Shown here: piece after piece, positions 26,538 to 34,108 of the stretch
How the letters are laid out: each line of letters begins with the position of its first letter
Numbering within the stretch: the first letter of the stretch is position 1
DNA from: Sphingobium faniae
Lineage (GTDB): Bacteria > Pseudomonadota > Alphaproteobacteria > Sphingomonadales > Sphingomonadaceae
DNA length: 64,000 nucleotides
Assembly (NCBI GenBank): GCA_900100475.1
Contig: FMTU01000003.1
Location: 186,001 to 250,000 of the forward strand
Reading direction: 5' to 3'
The notes under the pieces: model-generated
What the model was told of the DNA's origin: nothing
The model's database searches: none
What the model saw: the letters and a program-made list of their open reading frames with translations, nothing else
Made by a program: the position numbers and the translations under genes

Positions 26538-27856
26538 CAGGAGGCGATGGCCCTGTCGCCGATCCGCGTCAGGGAAAAGCCCGCCGCCTTCGCGTCCGCC
26601 GCCGGATAGATATTGCGCAGATCGACCAGCACCGGCGCATTCATCGAGGCCGCGAGCCGTTTCAGGTCCAGTGCCCGGAAAGCATCCCATTCCGTCACCA
26701 GCACCAGCGCATCCGCGCCCTCCGCCGCGCTATAGGGGTCCGTCGCCATCGCTATGCCCGGCATCAGGGCCGCGGCGGCATCCATGCCCTCCGGATCATA
26801 GGCGACGATCTTCGCCCCGGCATCGTCCAGCGCCTGAACGATGGCGAGGCTGGGCGCGTCGCGCATGTCGTCGGTATTGGGCTTGAAGGTCAGGCCCAGC
26901 AGCGCGACGGTCTTGCCCCGCGCATCGCCGCCCATGGCCTTCACGATCTTGCGACCCATGGCGCGCTTGCGCAGGTCGTTCACCTGCACGACCGTCTCGA
27001 CGATGCGGATCGGCGTCTCATAATCCTGCCCGGTCTTGACGAGTGCGAGGGTATCCTTGGGGAAGCAGGAACCGCCATAGCCCGGCCCGGCGTGGAGGAA
27101 TTTGGAGCCGATGCGATTGTCGAGGCCGATGCCGCGCGCCACGTCCTGCACCTCCGCGCCGACCGCCTCGCACAAATCGGCCATTTCGTTGATGAAGGTG
27201 ATCTTGGTCGCCAGAAACGCGTTGGCGGCATATTTGATGAGTTCCGCGGTGCGCCGGCCGGTAAAGAGAAGCGGCGCCTGATTGAGATAAAGCGGACGGT
27301 AGATCTGCCGCATCACCTGGATCGCGCGTTCGTCGCCGGTCGTGCCCACCACGATGCGATCGGGGCGCTTGAAGTCGCCAATGGCGGCCCCTTCCCGCAG
27401 AAATTCGGGATTGGAGACCACCGCGATGTCAAGATCGGGGCGGGTTTCCCGTGCGATCCGCTCCACTTCATCGCCCGTCCCGACCGGCACGGTGGACTTG
27501 GTCACGATCACCGCAGGGCCATCGAGCGCCCCGGCGATCTCCTGAGCGGCGGCATGGACATAGCTCAGGTCCGCATGGCCGTCCCCCCGGCGCGACGGCG
27601 TGCCCACGGCGATGAAGATCGCGTCGGCGCCCTTGACCCCGGCCGCCAGATCGGTGGTGAAGGTCAGGCGACCCGCCGCCGCGTTGCTCGCGACCAATTG
27701 GTCCAGTCCCGGCTCATAGATGGGCATCCGCCCCGCCTCTATCGCCGCGATCTTGCCCGCATCCTTGTCCACGCAGACCACGTCATGCCCGAAATCCGCG
27801 AAACAGGCTCCGGACACCAGCCCGACATATCCCGTGCCGATCATCGCGATCTTCAT
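26537..27856 (-). CDS. ugd: UDP-glucose 6-dehydrogenase
   Basis: 439 residues. The NAD-binding MIGTGYVGLVSGACFADFGH at the N-terminus, the TKSTVPVGTGDEVE loop, the catalytic cysteine in GYGGSCFPKDT (about 253-263) and AALLGLTFKPNTDDMRDAPS are all present. It makes UDP-glucuronate, a precursor for acidic exopolysaccharide or capsule. It stands alone about 6 kb from the capsule cluster and is divergent from the ParA-like gene. A 41-codon membrane protein gene overlaps its stop. Confidence 0.96.
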   Translation of the reverse strand: MKIAMIGTGYVGLVSGACFADFGHDVVCVDKDAGKIAAIEAGRMPIYEPGLDQLVASNAAAGRLTFTTDLAAGVKGADAIFIAVGTPSRRGDGHADLSYVHAAAQEIAGALDGPAVIVTKSTVPVGTGDEVERIARETRPDLDIAVVSNPEFLREGAAIGDFKRPDRIVVGTTGDERAIQVMRQIYRPLYLNQAPLLFTGRRTAELIKYAANAFLATKITFINEMADLCEAVGAEVQDVARGIGLDNRIGSKFLHAGPGYGGSCFPKDTLALVKTGQDYETPIRIVETVVQVNDLRKRAMGRKIVKAMGGDARGKTVALLGLTFKPNTDDMRDAPSLAIVQALDDAGAKIVAYDPEGMDAAAALMPGIAMATDPYSAAEGADALVLVTEWDAFRALDLKRLAASMNAPVLVDLRNIYPAADAKAAGFSLTRIGDRAIAS

Positions 27857-28045
27857 AGACGAACAAACTCCTCATGTTCCTGGTGCCGCGCTATCCCATT
27901 GCGCACCCGGCTTCCAGCGACAATTGCCATATGTCAACGCCCTCTTTCCTCCTGTCACGACCGCGTAACAATGGAATGATTGAGCGCTTGCCTTGGCGGC
28001 AAGGGAAGATTTAGTCTGCCATTCCCACAGCAAAGGATAGCGGCA

Positions 28046-28777
28046 TTGGCGACGATCGCGGTCTACAGCCTCAAGGGCGGGGTAGGAAAAACCACCTTCG
28101 CGATCAATCTGGCCTGGGCTTCCGCCTGTGTTTCCAAACGGCGCACATTGCTCTGGGATCTCGATCCGCAGGCAGCGTCGAGCTGGATGGTTTCCACCGA
28201 TACGCAGAGCCGGGACGCCGCGCAGGCGATTTTCAGCAAGGATATCCAGGTCCGCAAACTGATCCAGCCTTCCACGGTGCCGGGGCTGGATCTGATCGCG
28301 GCCGACACGTCGCTGCGCGGGCTGGACCATCTGTTCCGGGAAATGGACAAGAAGAAGCGGCTGGCGAAGCTCATTGAAAACCTGGCCAGGGATTATGACC
28401 GGATCATCCTGGATTGCCCCCCGGGCCTCACCGAAACCAGCGAGCAGGTGTTGCGCGCCGCCGACCTGATCGTCATTCCGGTCATTCCCTCCCCCCTGTC
28501 GCAGCGGGCGATGGGGGAAGTGGCGCGCTACCTCGTCCAACGGGGCGGTTCCCATGCGCCGATCCTGCCGGTCTATTCAATGGTCGACCGCCGCCGCAAC
28601 CTGCATCGCAAGGCGCTGGAGGAACAGCCCGACTGGCCGGCCATCCCCATGGCGAGCATGATCGAACAAATGGCCGTGCGGCGCAAACCGCTCGGCGCGT
28701 TCGCTCCGTCCTCGCCCGCGGCCAGGGAATTTACGACGCTCTGGACCATGGTCGAACGGCAGCTCCGATCGCAGTGA
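28046..28777 (+). CDS. ParA/MinD-family ATPase
   Basis: 243 residues with TTG 28046 as start; AAGGA lies eight bases upstream, and the deviant Walker A KGGVGKTT follows about ten codons later. Other features are DLDPQAASSWM (Walker A' region), RIILDCPPGLTETSEQVL (Walker B) and DLIVIPVIPSPLSQRAMGE. No parB is adjacent, so it is not a standard partition pair. Orphan members in alphaproteobacteria position protein clusters or coordinate cell-cycle tasks; the function here is open. The convergent acyl-AMP ligase gene begins 48 bases after its end. Confidence 0.85.
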   Translation: MATIAVYSLKGGVGKTTFAINLAWASACVSKRRTLLWDLDPQAASSWMVSTDTQSRDAAQAIFSKDIQVRKLIQPSTVPGLDLIAADTSLRGLDHLFREMDKKKRLAKLIENLARDYDRIILDCPPGLTETSEQVLRAADLIVIPVIPSPLSQRAMGEVARYLVQRGGSHAPILPVYSMVDRRRNLHRKALEEQPDWPAIPMASMIEQMAVRRKPLGAFAPSSPAAREFTTLWTMVERQLRSQ

Positions 28778-28825
28778 CCGGGCTCTCGCACCGATATCGC
28801 CGACGGGATTCGGGCGCTGCGAGGT

Positions 28826-30595
28826 TCAGGCCGCTATATCGTAAGGACGGATTTCCCCGGCCAGATAGAGATTGCGCGCCTTCGACCGGCTGAGCTTGCC
28901 GGAACTGGTGCGCGGCAGCGTGCGCGGGGGCACCAGTTCGACCACGCAGTTCATGCCGGTGATGGCGCGGACCCGCTCGCGGATCTGGTCGCGCAGACGC
29001 GAACGCTCCTCATTGTCGGACGTGCGGCAATGGACCAGCACGGCGGGCGCCTCCTCGCCGCCGGGCGTGGTGATCGCGAAGGCCGCGATATCGCCCTGCT
29101 TGAAGCCGGGAAGCTGCTCCACCGCCCATTCGATATCCTGCGGCCAGTGGTTCTTGCCGTTGATGATGATCATGTCCTTGGCGCGGCCGACGATGTAAAG
29201 ATAGCCATCGCTCAGATAGCCCATGTCGCCCGTGTCCAGCCAGCCATCGGCCATGCAGGCGTCGGTCGCTTCCTGATCGCGGAAATAGCCGACCATCAGC
29301 GACGGGCCCGTGGTCCATACCTTGCCGATCTGCCGCTCGTTCAACATGGCGCCGTCCTCGTCGCGGATTTCCACGACCATGTCGCGCGCAGGCTTGCCGC
29401 AATTGACGATGGAGCGGAAACGCTGCGGACGGCCTTCCGCCGCGTCGCCGCCCGACAGGTCGGTTTCCTCGACCAGTTCGACGATGATCCCTTCGCCCGG
29501 CGGCATGATGGTGACGGCCAGCGTCGCTTCGGCAAGGCCGTAGCTCGGCAGGAACGCTTTGGGACTAAAGCCCGCATCGGCGAAGGCATCGACGAAGCTC
29601 TGCATCACATCGGGCCGGATCATGTCCGCGCCGTTCCCCGCCAGCCGCCAGCGCGACAGGTCGAAGCGGTCGGCAGCCTTGGTCTGGCTCGACATGCGGC
29701 GCGCGCAGATGTCATAGCCGAAAGTCGGCGAATAGCTGATCGACGTGCCTTCATTGCGGCTGATGAGGTCCAGCCACGCCAGCGGACGGCGGGCGAAATC
29801 CTCGGTCTTCATATAGTCGGTCGATACCTGATTGGCGACGATCGACAGGAAACAGCCGACCAGTCCCATGTCATGATACCAGGGCAGCCAACTGATGCAG
29901 CGGTCGCTTCCGATCAGTTCCATGCCGTGGCTGTGCGACGCCAGATTGCTGAGCAACGCATGATGCGTCACCGCGACGCCGTGCGGGAAGCGGGTCGAGC
30001 CGCTCGAATATTGCAGATAGCAGATTTCGTCGCCTTTCGCCCGCGGCAGATCGCCGGGCACGGCTTCGCGCGCGATGAAATCTTCAAAGGCGATGCTTTC
30101 CACCGAACGCTGACGCCCCGCCTCTCCCGCCATATCCTCCAGTTCCCGAGGGAAGAGGAACAGCATCGGGTCGCAACTGATCAGTTGGACGTTCAACTGG
30201 TCGATATAGCTTTCCTTGCCGCCGAAGCTGGTCGGCAGCGGCAGCGGAACAGGCCAGGCGCCCGCATAGACGATGCCGAAGAAAAGCTGCGCGAAATCCT
30301 CGCCCGTCTCGGCCACCAGCGCCACGCGATCCTGCGGCTTGACGCCGTGGGCGATCAGGCGGTGGGCGCAGGCGATGGCGTCCTCGCGCAATTCGCTGAA
30401 CGGATAGGGCCGCGCCAGATTGCCGCGCGCATCATGAAAATTCATGCCGCGCCTGCCCCGCGCCGCATAGTCCAACGCCTCGCCCAGCGTCTCGAAATCC
30501 GAGAAGCGGCGGGGCAGATCATCGGTCGTCGGCGTCGGTGCCATCATGCTTTGCGAACCCGTCATATTGGTGTCACCCAATGTCATGTTTGTCAT
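28826..30595 (-). CDS. Fatty-acyl-AMP ligase (ANL superfamily)
   Basis: 589 residues of the acyl-adenylating family. Motifs are the P-loop YLQYSSGSTRFPHGVAVTHH (about 195-214), SWLPWYHDMGLVG, the adenine motif FLPSYGLAEATLAVT, WLDTGDMGYL and the C-terminal RTSSGKLSRSKARN. The wording resembles FadD32/FAAL enzymes, which hand acyl-AMP to acyl carrier proteins rather than CoA. No polyketide synthase or ACP gene is adjacent. ATG 30595 is preferred over a GTG 13 codons earlier. Several clustered ATG codons make the exact start uncertain. Confidence 0.87.
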   Translation of the reverse strand: MTNMTLGDTNMTGSQSMMAPTPTTDDLPRRFSDFETLGEALDYAARGRRGMNFHDARGNLARPYPFSELREDAIACAHRLIAHGVKPQDRVALVAETGEDFAQLFFGIVYAGAWPVPLPLPTSFGGKESYIDQLNVQLISCDPMLFLFPRELEDMAGEAGRQRSVESIAFEDFIAREAVPGDLPRAKGDEICYLQYSSGSTRFPHGVAVTHHALLSNLASHSHGMELIGSDRCISWLPWYHDMGLVGCFLSIVANQVSTDYMKTEDFARRPLAWLDLISRNEGTSISYSPTFGYDICARRMSSQTKAADRFDLSRWRLAGNGADMIRPDVMQSFVDAFADAGFSPKAFLPSYGLAEATLAVTIMPPGEGIIVELVEETDLSGGDAAEGRPQRFRSIVNCGKPARDMVVEIRDEDGAMLNERQIGKVWTTGPSLMVGYFRDQEATDACMADGWLDTGDMGYLSDGYLYIVGRAKDMIIINGKNHWPQDIEWAVEQLPGFKQGDIAAFAITTPGGEEAPAVLVHCRTSDNEERSRLRDQIRERVRAITGMNCVVELVPPRTLPRTSSGKLSRSKARNLYLAGEIRPYDIAA

Positions 30596-30735
30596 ATCCG
30601 GGCGTCCGCTATCAGCTTTGACGCGATGTTGCACCGGATAGTTTCTTTCCAGCCTGTGCTTCTAGCGCATAAGGGGCGGTAAAATTCCGGCCCGACTGTG
30701 GCATAAACATGGCGCTTGTCGCATGATGTTGCAGC

Positions 30736-31263
30736 ATGACCGGCAAACGCCCCCGCCCACCGCTCGATGACGACGCCCTGCGCGACATGGCGCTGCGCTA
30801 TGTCGGCCGTTTCGCCACCAGTCGGGCGAAATTACTCGACTATCTGCGGCGCAAGGTCGGGGAGCGGGGCTGGGGCGGCGAAGATCCCGCGAACCCGCAG
30901 GCGCTGGTCGAGCGGCTGGCCGAACTGGGCTATGTGGACGACGGTAGCTATGCGGTGATGAAAAGCGCCGCTCTCGTGCGGCGCGGCTATGGCGCGAGAC
31001 GGGTGGACGAAAGCCTGCGCGCGGCAGGCATAGCCGAGGCCGACCGGACGGAGGCGGACGCCCAAACAGCGGCGCAGGGCTGGGCATCGGCCGAACGCTT
31101 TGCCCGGCGCAAACGCATCGGTCCCTTCGCGGCGGAGCGGCCCGATCCGAAACTGCGCGAAAAATGGATCGCCGCTTTCCTGCGCGCGGGCCATGGCCAC
31201 GCGCTCGCCCGCCGCTGGGTGGACGCGCCGCCCGGGGAGCCGCCGGAACGGGATGAAGGTTAA
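30736..31263 (+). CDS. recX: Regulatory protein RecX
   Basis: 175 residues rich in Arg and Ala, with the three-helix repeats of RecX: DDALRDMALRYVGRFATSRA near the N-terminus, VERLAELGYVDDGSYAVMKS in the middle, and RRGYGARRVDESLRAAGI. RecX inhibits RecA filament extension. recA is not adjacent in this window. It is divergent from the acyl-AMP ligase gene with about 140 bases between start codons. A short gap leads to a DUF192 lipoprotein gene on the same strand. Confidence 0.85.
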   Translation: MTGKRPRPPLDDDALRDMALRYVGRFATSRAKLLDYLRRKVGERGWGGEDPANPQALVERLAELGYVDDGSYAVMKSAALVRRGYGARRVDESLRAAGIAEADRTEADAQTAAQGWASAERFARRKRIGPFAAERPDPKLREKWIAAFLRAGHGHALARRWVDAPPGEPPERDEG

Positions 31264-31302
31264 TCCGCTCCCCCTGCCGCCCCATTCGCGGTAGACAGGG
31301 CC

Positions 31303-31836
31303 ATGCGCCGTTCCTTCCTCCTTGCCGCCCTGCTGCTGGCCGCCTGCTCGTCCCACGCCGTTCCCAAGGCGGGGGACGGGAGCGAAGCCGCCACTGCGAA
31401 GAGCGCCCTCCTCCCCCTCGTCATCCGCACTGCCAAAGGCGAGCATCGCTTCGACGTGGAAGTCGCCTTGACGCCGCAGGATCAGGCGCAGGGTCTCATG
31501 TTCCGCAAGTCGCTGCCCCCGGACTCCGGGATGCTGTTCCCCATGGCCCCGCCCCGCACCGCGAGCTTCTGGATGAAGGACACGCTGATCCCGCTGGACA
31601 TGCTGTTCATCCATACCGATGGCACCATCGCCTTCATCAAGGCAAACGCGCAGCCCTATTCGCGTGACCCGGTATCGGCGGGCGTCCCGGTGGCCGCCGT
31701 GCTCGAACTGGCCGGCGGGCGCGTGGCGGAGCTGGGCATCGGCGAAGGGGATCGCGTGAACTGGGGTCCTTGCGCCACCCCCCAAGCCCCGGCGGACGAA
31801 GCGCGGGACGCCCTGAATTTCTGTCCCGCCTCCTGA
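31303..31836 (+). CDS. DUF192 family lipoprotein
   Basis: 177 residues. The N-terminus (RRSFLLAALLLAACSS) is a lipoprotein signal with a likely lipidated Cys near residue 15. The DUF192 core follows: HRFDVEVALTPQDQAQGLMF, PPDSGMLFPM, FWMKDTLIPLDMLFI and VLELAGGRVAELGI. The biochemical function of the family is not established. Downstream lie the NDUFA12 and DUF2155 genes in the same direction, a set often found together in sphingomonads. Confidence 0.88.
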   Translation: MRRSFLLAALLLAACSSHAVPKAGDGSEAATAKSALLPLVIRTAKGEHRFDVEVALTPQDQAQGLMFRKSLPPDSGMLFPMAPPRTASFWMKDTLIPLDMLFIHTDGTIAFIKANAQPYSRDPVSAGVPVAAVLELAGGRVAELGIGEGDRVNWGPCATPQAPADEARDALNFCPAS

Positions 31837-31891
31837 TCCGAGCCGCATAAGCGCCTTGCCAAACGGCCGCCCCAGCGGCTAAGCGCAGCCC

Positions 31892-32290
31892 ATGGGAATC
31901 CTGGGCAAGATCTTCACCTGGTGGAACGGCGCCACCATAGGCACCTCGCTCTTCACAACCCGCAAGGGGACAAAGGTCGGCGAGGACCATCAGGGCAATA
32001 TCTATTATGAAGGCGGCGCCGACGTGCATGGCCACGCCCGCCGCTGGGTGATCTACAACGGCAATAACGATGCGAGCCGCGTGCCGTCCGAATGGCATGG
32101 CTGGCTGCATCGTTCGATCGAGGGCGCGCCGGAGAGCTTCCTGCCGCCGCCGCGCATCTGGGAACGCGACTCCACGCCCAATGCGACCGGCACCGTCAAC
32201 GCCTATCGCCCGTCCGGCGCGCTGGAAAAGGGCGGCCTTCGCCAGAAGGCGACCGGCGATTATGAGGCATGGAGCCCCGAAGCATCATGA
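31892..32290 (+). CDS. NADH:ubiquinone oxidoreductase 17.2-kDa (NDUFA12) family protein
   Basis: 132 residues matching the NDUFA12/B17.2 accessory subunit of complex I, a family shared by alphaproteobacteria and mitochondria. KIFTWWNGATIGTSLFTTRK, GNIYYEG, RRWVIYNGNNDASRVPSEWH and GWLHR are recognisable. It would bind the peripheral arm of NADH dehydrogenase at the inner membrane. Its stop overlaps the start of the DUF2155 gene (ATGA), implying coupled translation. Confidence 0.92.
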   Translation: MGILGKIFTWWNGATIGTSLFTTRKGTKVGEDHQGNIYYEGGADVHGHARRWVIYNGNNDASRVPSEWHGWLHRSIEGAPESFLPPPRIWERDSTPNATGTVNAYRPSGALEKGGLRQKATGDYEAWSPEAS

Positions 32291-32958
32291 CCCCTCGCCC
32301 GGCAGGGGGTATCCTGCCGATCCTGACCGTCGCGCCCTTGCTCGCTTGCGCCCTGGCGCTGGCCGGATGCGGCGGCGATAATATGCCGGCCGCCAATCAG
32401 TCCGGCCCGGTCAAGATAGAGAACAGCCCGATCCGCAGCGGCGATTCGTCATCTCTCCCCGGCACGCCCATGGCGGAGCGGGTCGCGGTGGTCGGCTTGC
32501 TCAACAAACGCAACGGCCTGACCCGCGACCTTCAGATGAAGCCGGGCGAAGCCTTGCGCGCAGGCGACGCCATCGTGCGGCTCCAGGCGTGCGAGACGAC
32601 CGCGCCGTGGGAGAATGTGCAGGAAACCGGGGCCTTCGTTCAGCTTGACGTGCGGAGCAGCGCGGACGGCAAATGGCGGCGCGCCTTTTCGGGCTGGCTG
32701 TTCCGCGAGCGCCCCGACCGCAATGTGGTGCAGCACCCCATCTATGACGTCTGGGTCAAAAGCTGCGCGATGGAATGGCCCGAAACGGGACCGGACACCG
32801 TCAAGACCGGAGTGAAGGGCGAGCCTTCCGCTCCCGCCGCTTCCCGAGCGCCGGACAATGGATCGAACGCCAGCTCCGCCGCCGCGCCCGAACCGGCGGA
32901 CAATATGGCCCGTCCCGCGCCGAGCGGCACGTCGGCCACCGCTTCGCCCAATAACTGA
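32287..32958 (+). CDS. DUF2155 family lipoprotein with disordered C-terminal tail
   Basis: 223 residues. A signal sequence ending ALALAGCGGDN suggests a lipoprotein. The DUF2155 core lies at about 60-165 (VVGLLNKRNGLTRDLQMKPG, WENVQETGAFVQLDV, SGWLFRERPDRNVVQHPIYD, VWVKSC). The last about 60 residues are Ser/Ala/Pro-rich and low in complexity. Function is unknown; it commonly follows the NDUFA12 gene. Its last 217 bases overlap aat on the opposite strand, and that overlap covers exactly the low-complexity tail. Confidence 0.85.
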   Translation: MTPRPAGGILPILTVAPLLACALALAGCGGDNMPAANQSGPVKIENSPIRSGDSSSLPGTPMAERVAVVGLLNKRNGLTRDLQMKPGEALRAGDAIVRLQACETTAPWENVQETGAFVQLDVRSSADGKWRRAFSGWLFRERPDRNVVQHPIYDVWVKSCAMEWPETGPDTVKTGVKGEPSAPAASRAPDNGSNASSAAAPEPADNMARPAPSGTSATASPNN

Positions 32959-33503
32959 AGATAGTCGCGCTGGCTGATTTCGACCGCGCCCAATGAGCGC
33001 AGATGATCGGTCATGAACTGGCAATCCAGCAGCGCGAAACCGCCAAAGCGCATCCGCGCCACCAGCCAGGCCAGCGCCACCTTCGACGCGTCGGTGCGGC
33101 GGGATACCATGCTCTCGCCGAAGAAGGCGCGGCCTAGCGCCACGCCATAGAGGCCGCCGACCAGTTCCTCCCCTTCCCACACTTCGACCGAATGGGCGAA
33201 GCGCAACTCGCGAAGATGGCGATAGGCCTGCTCGATGGGGCCGTTGATCCATGTCGAAGGGCGGTCGACGGCGGCCTGCGCGCACAGGGCGACGATAGCG
33301 GGAAAGGCGCGGTTGGCGGTCACGCGGAAACGGTCGCTGCGAATGGTCCTGGCCAGCGAGCGCGACAGGTGGAATGCGTGCAGCGGCAGAATCGCCCGCT
33401 TCTTCGGTTCCACCCAATAGATATCCTGCGCATGGCGGTCGTCCGACATGGGGAAGACACCCAGGGCATAAGCCTGCAACAACAGCAAGGGGTCGATCAT
33501 CAT
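32742..33503 (-). CDS. aat: Leucyl/phenylalanyl-tRNA--protein transferase
   Basis: 253 residues. Family motifs are LLLQAYALGVFPMSDDR, YWVEPKKRAILPLHAFHLSR, TWINGPIEQAYRHLRELRFA, HSVEVWEGEELVGGLYGVAL and FGGFALLDCQFMTDHLRSLG. It attaches Leu or Phe to N-terminal Arg/Lys of proteins, marking them for ClpS/ClpAP (N-degron pathway). The conserved enzyme ends near residue 185. The remaining about 65 residues are a variable Ala/Gly/Ser tail encoded antisense to the DUF2155 tail. Confidence 0.92.
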   Translation of the reverse strand: MMIDPLLLLQAYALGVFPMSDDRHAQDIYWVEPKKRAILPLHAFHLSRSLARTIRSDRFRVTANRAFPAIVALCAQAAVDRPSTWINGPIEQAYRHLRELRFAHSVEVWEGEELVGGLYGVALGRAFFGESMVSRRTDASKVALAWLVARMRFGGFALLDCQFMTDHLRSLGAVEISQRDYLQLLGEAVADVPLGAGRAILSAGSGAAAELAFDPLSGAREAAGAEGSPFTPVLTVSGPVSGHSIAQLLTQTS

Positions 33504-33619
33504 TGCCCGGAATTAGCAGAGGTCGGGGAATTATTGAGGGAAATAGCGACGGGAAACGGTTTTTTGGTCAGAATGGGTCCCGTTAGCGTATGAGAAAACC
33601 TTAAGGCATTGATAACTAT

Positions 33620-34033
33620 ATGATATATGGAAAATCGTGCTTCGCCATCTCCCTCCTTGCGATGATGGCCATGCCCCTCGCCGGATCAGCGCGCGAGGGC
33701 GGGGCCGATGCCGCCTCTCCCGCCGCGAAGAGCAAAGCCGCGGCATGGGCGGGGCATTATTATCTGCAAGGCGTGATGGAGACGGGGTCGGAAATGCTGT
33801 TGCGGCCCGACGGGCGGTTCCAGTGGTATCTGGTCGTGGGCGCGCTCGACCTGTTCGCGGAGGGACGTTGGGAGGCGAAGGACGGCTCCGTCATCCTCAC
33901 CTCCGAGCCGAGCGAGGCCGTGCCCGAACCGGCATTCGAGACGATGACGCTGCGACAGGAAGGTGGGCGGCTGATCCCCGGCGAGGAACTGGGCCGGGGC
34001 GCTTATGTGCGGCCGGAGCGGGATGGCGATTGA
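33620..34033 (+). CDS. Secreted protein of unknown function
   Basis: 137 residues. The N-terminus IYGKSCFAISLLAMMAMPLA followed by GSA is a Sec signal peptide. The mature part has GHYYLQGVMETGSEMLLRPD and LDLFAEGRWEAKDGSVILTS, reminiscent of small beta-barrel (lipocalin/COG-like) periplasmic proteins that measure size or stability, but no named family is recognised. It starts 116 bases from the divergent aat gene and is followed by a convergent peptidase gene. It is probably monocistronic. Confidence 0.6.
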   Translation: MIYGKSCFAISLLAMMAMPLAGSAREGGADAASPAAKSKAAAWAGHYYLQGVMETGSEMLLRPDGRFQWYLVVGALDLFAEGRWEAKDGSVILTSEPSEAVPEPAFETMTLRQEGGRLIPGEELGRGAYVRPERDGD

Positions 34034-34108
34034 CGGGCGCCATGGCTAGAAGCGGGCATGGCCTGCCCCTCCCCATCCGGCCGCCCTGAATCGCCCCGCC
34101 CCCTCCCC

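Noticed and set aside
29030..30682. Long plus-strand open frame antisense to the acyl-AMP ligase gene (550 codons)
   Set aside because: It has His/Arg/Asp-rich shadow composition and no domain, while the opposite strand encodes a full ANL enzyme.
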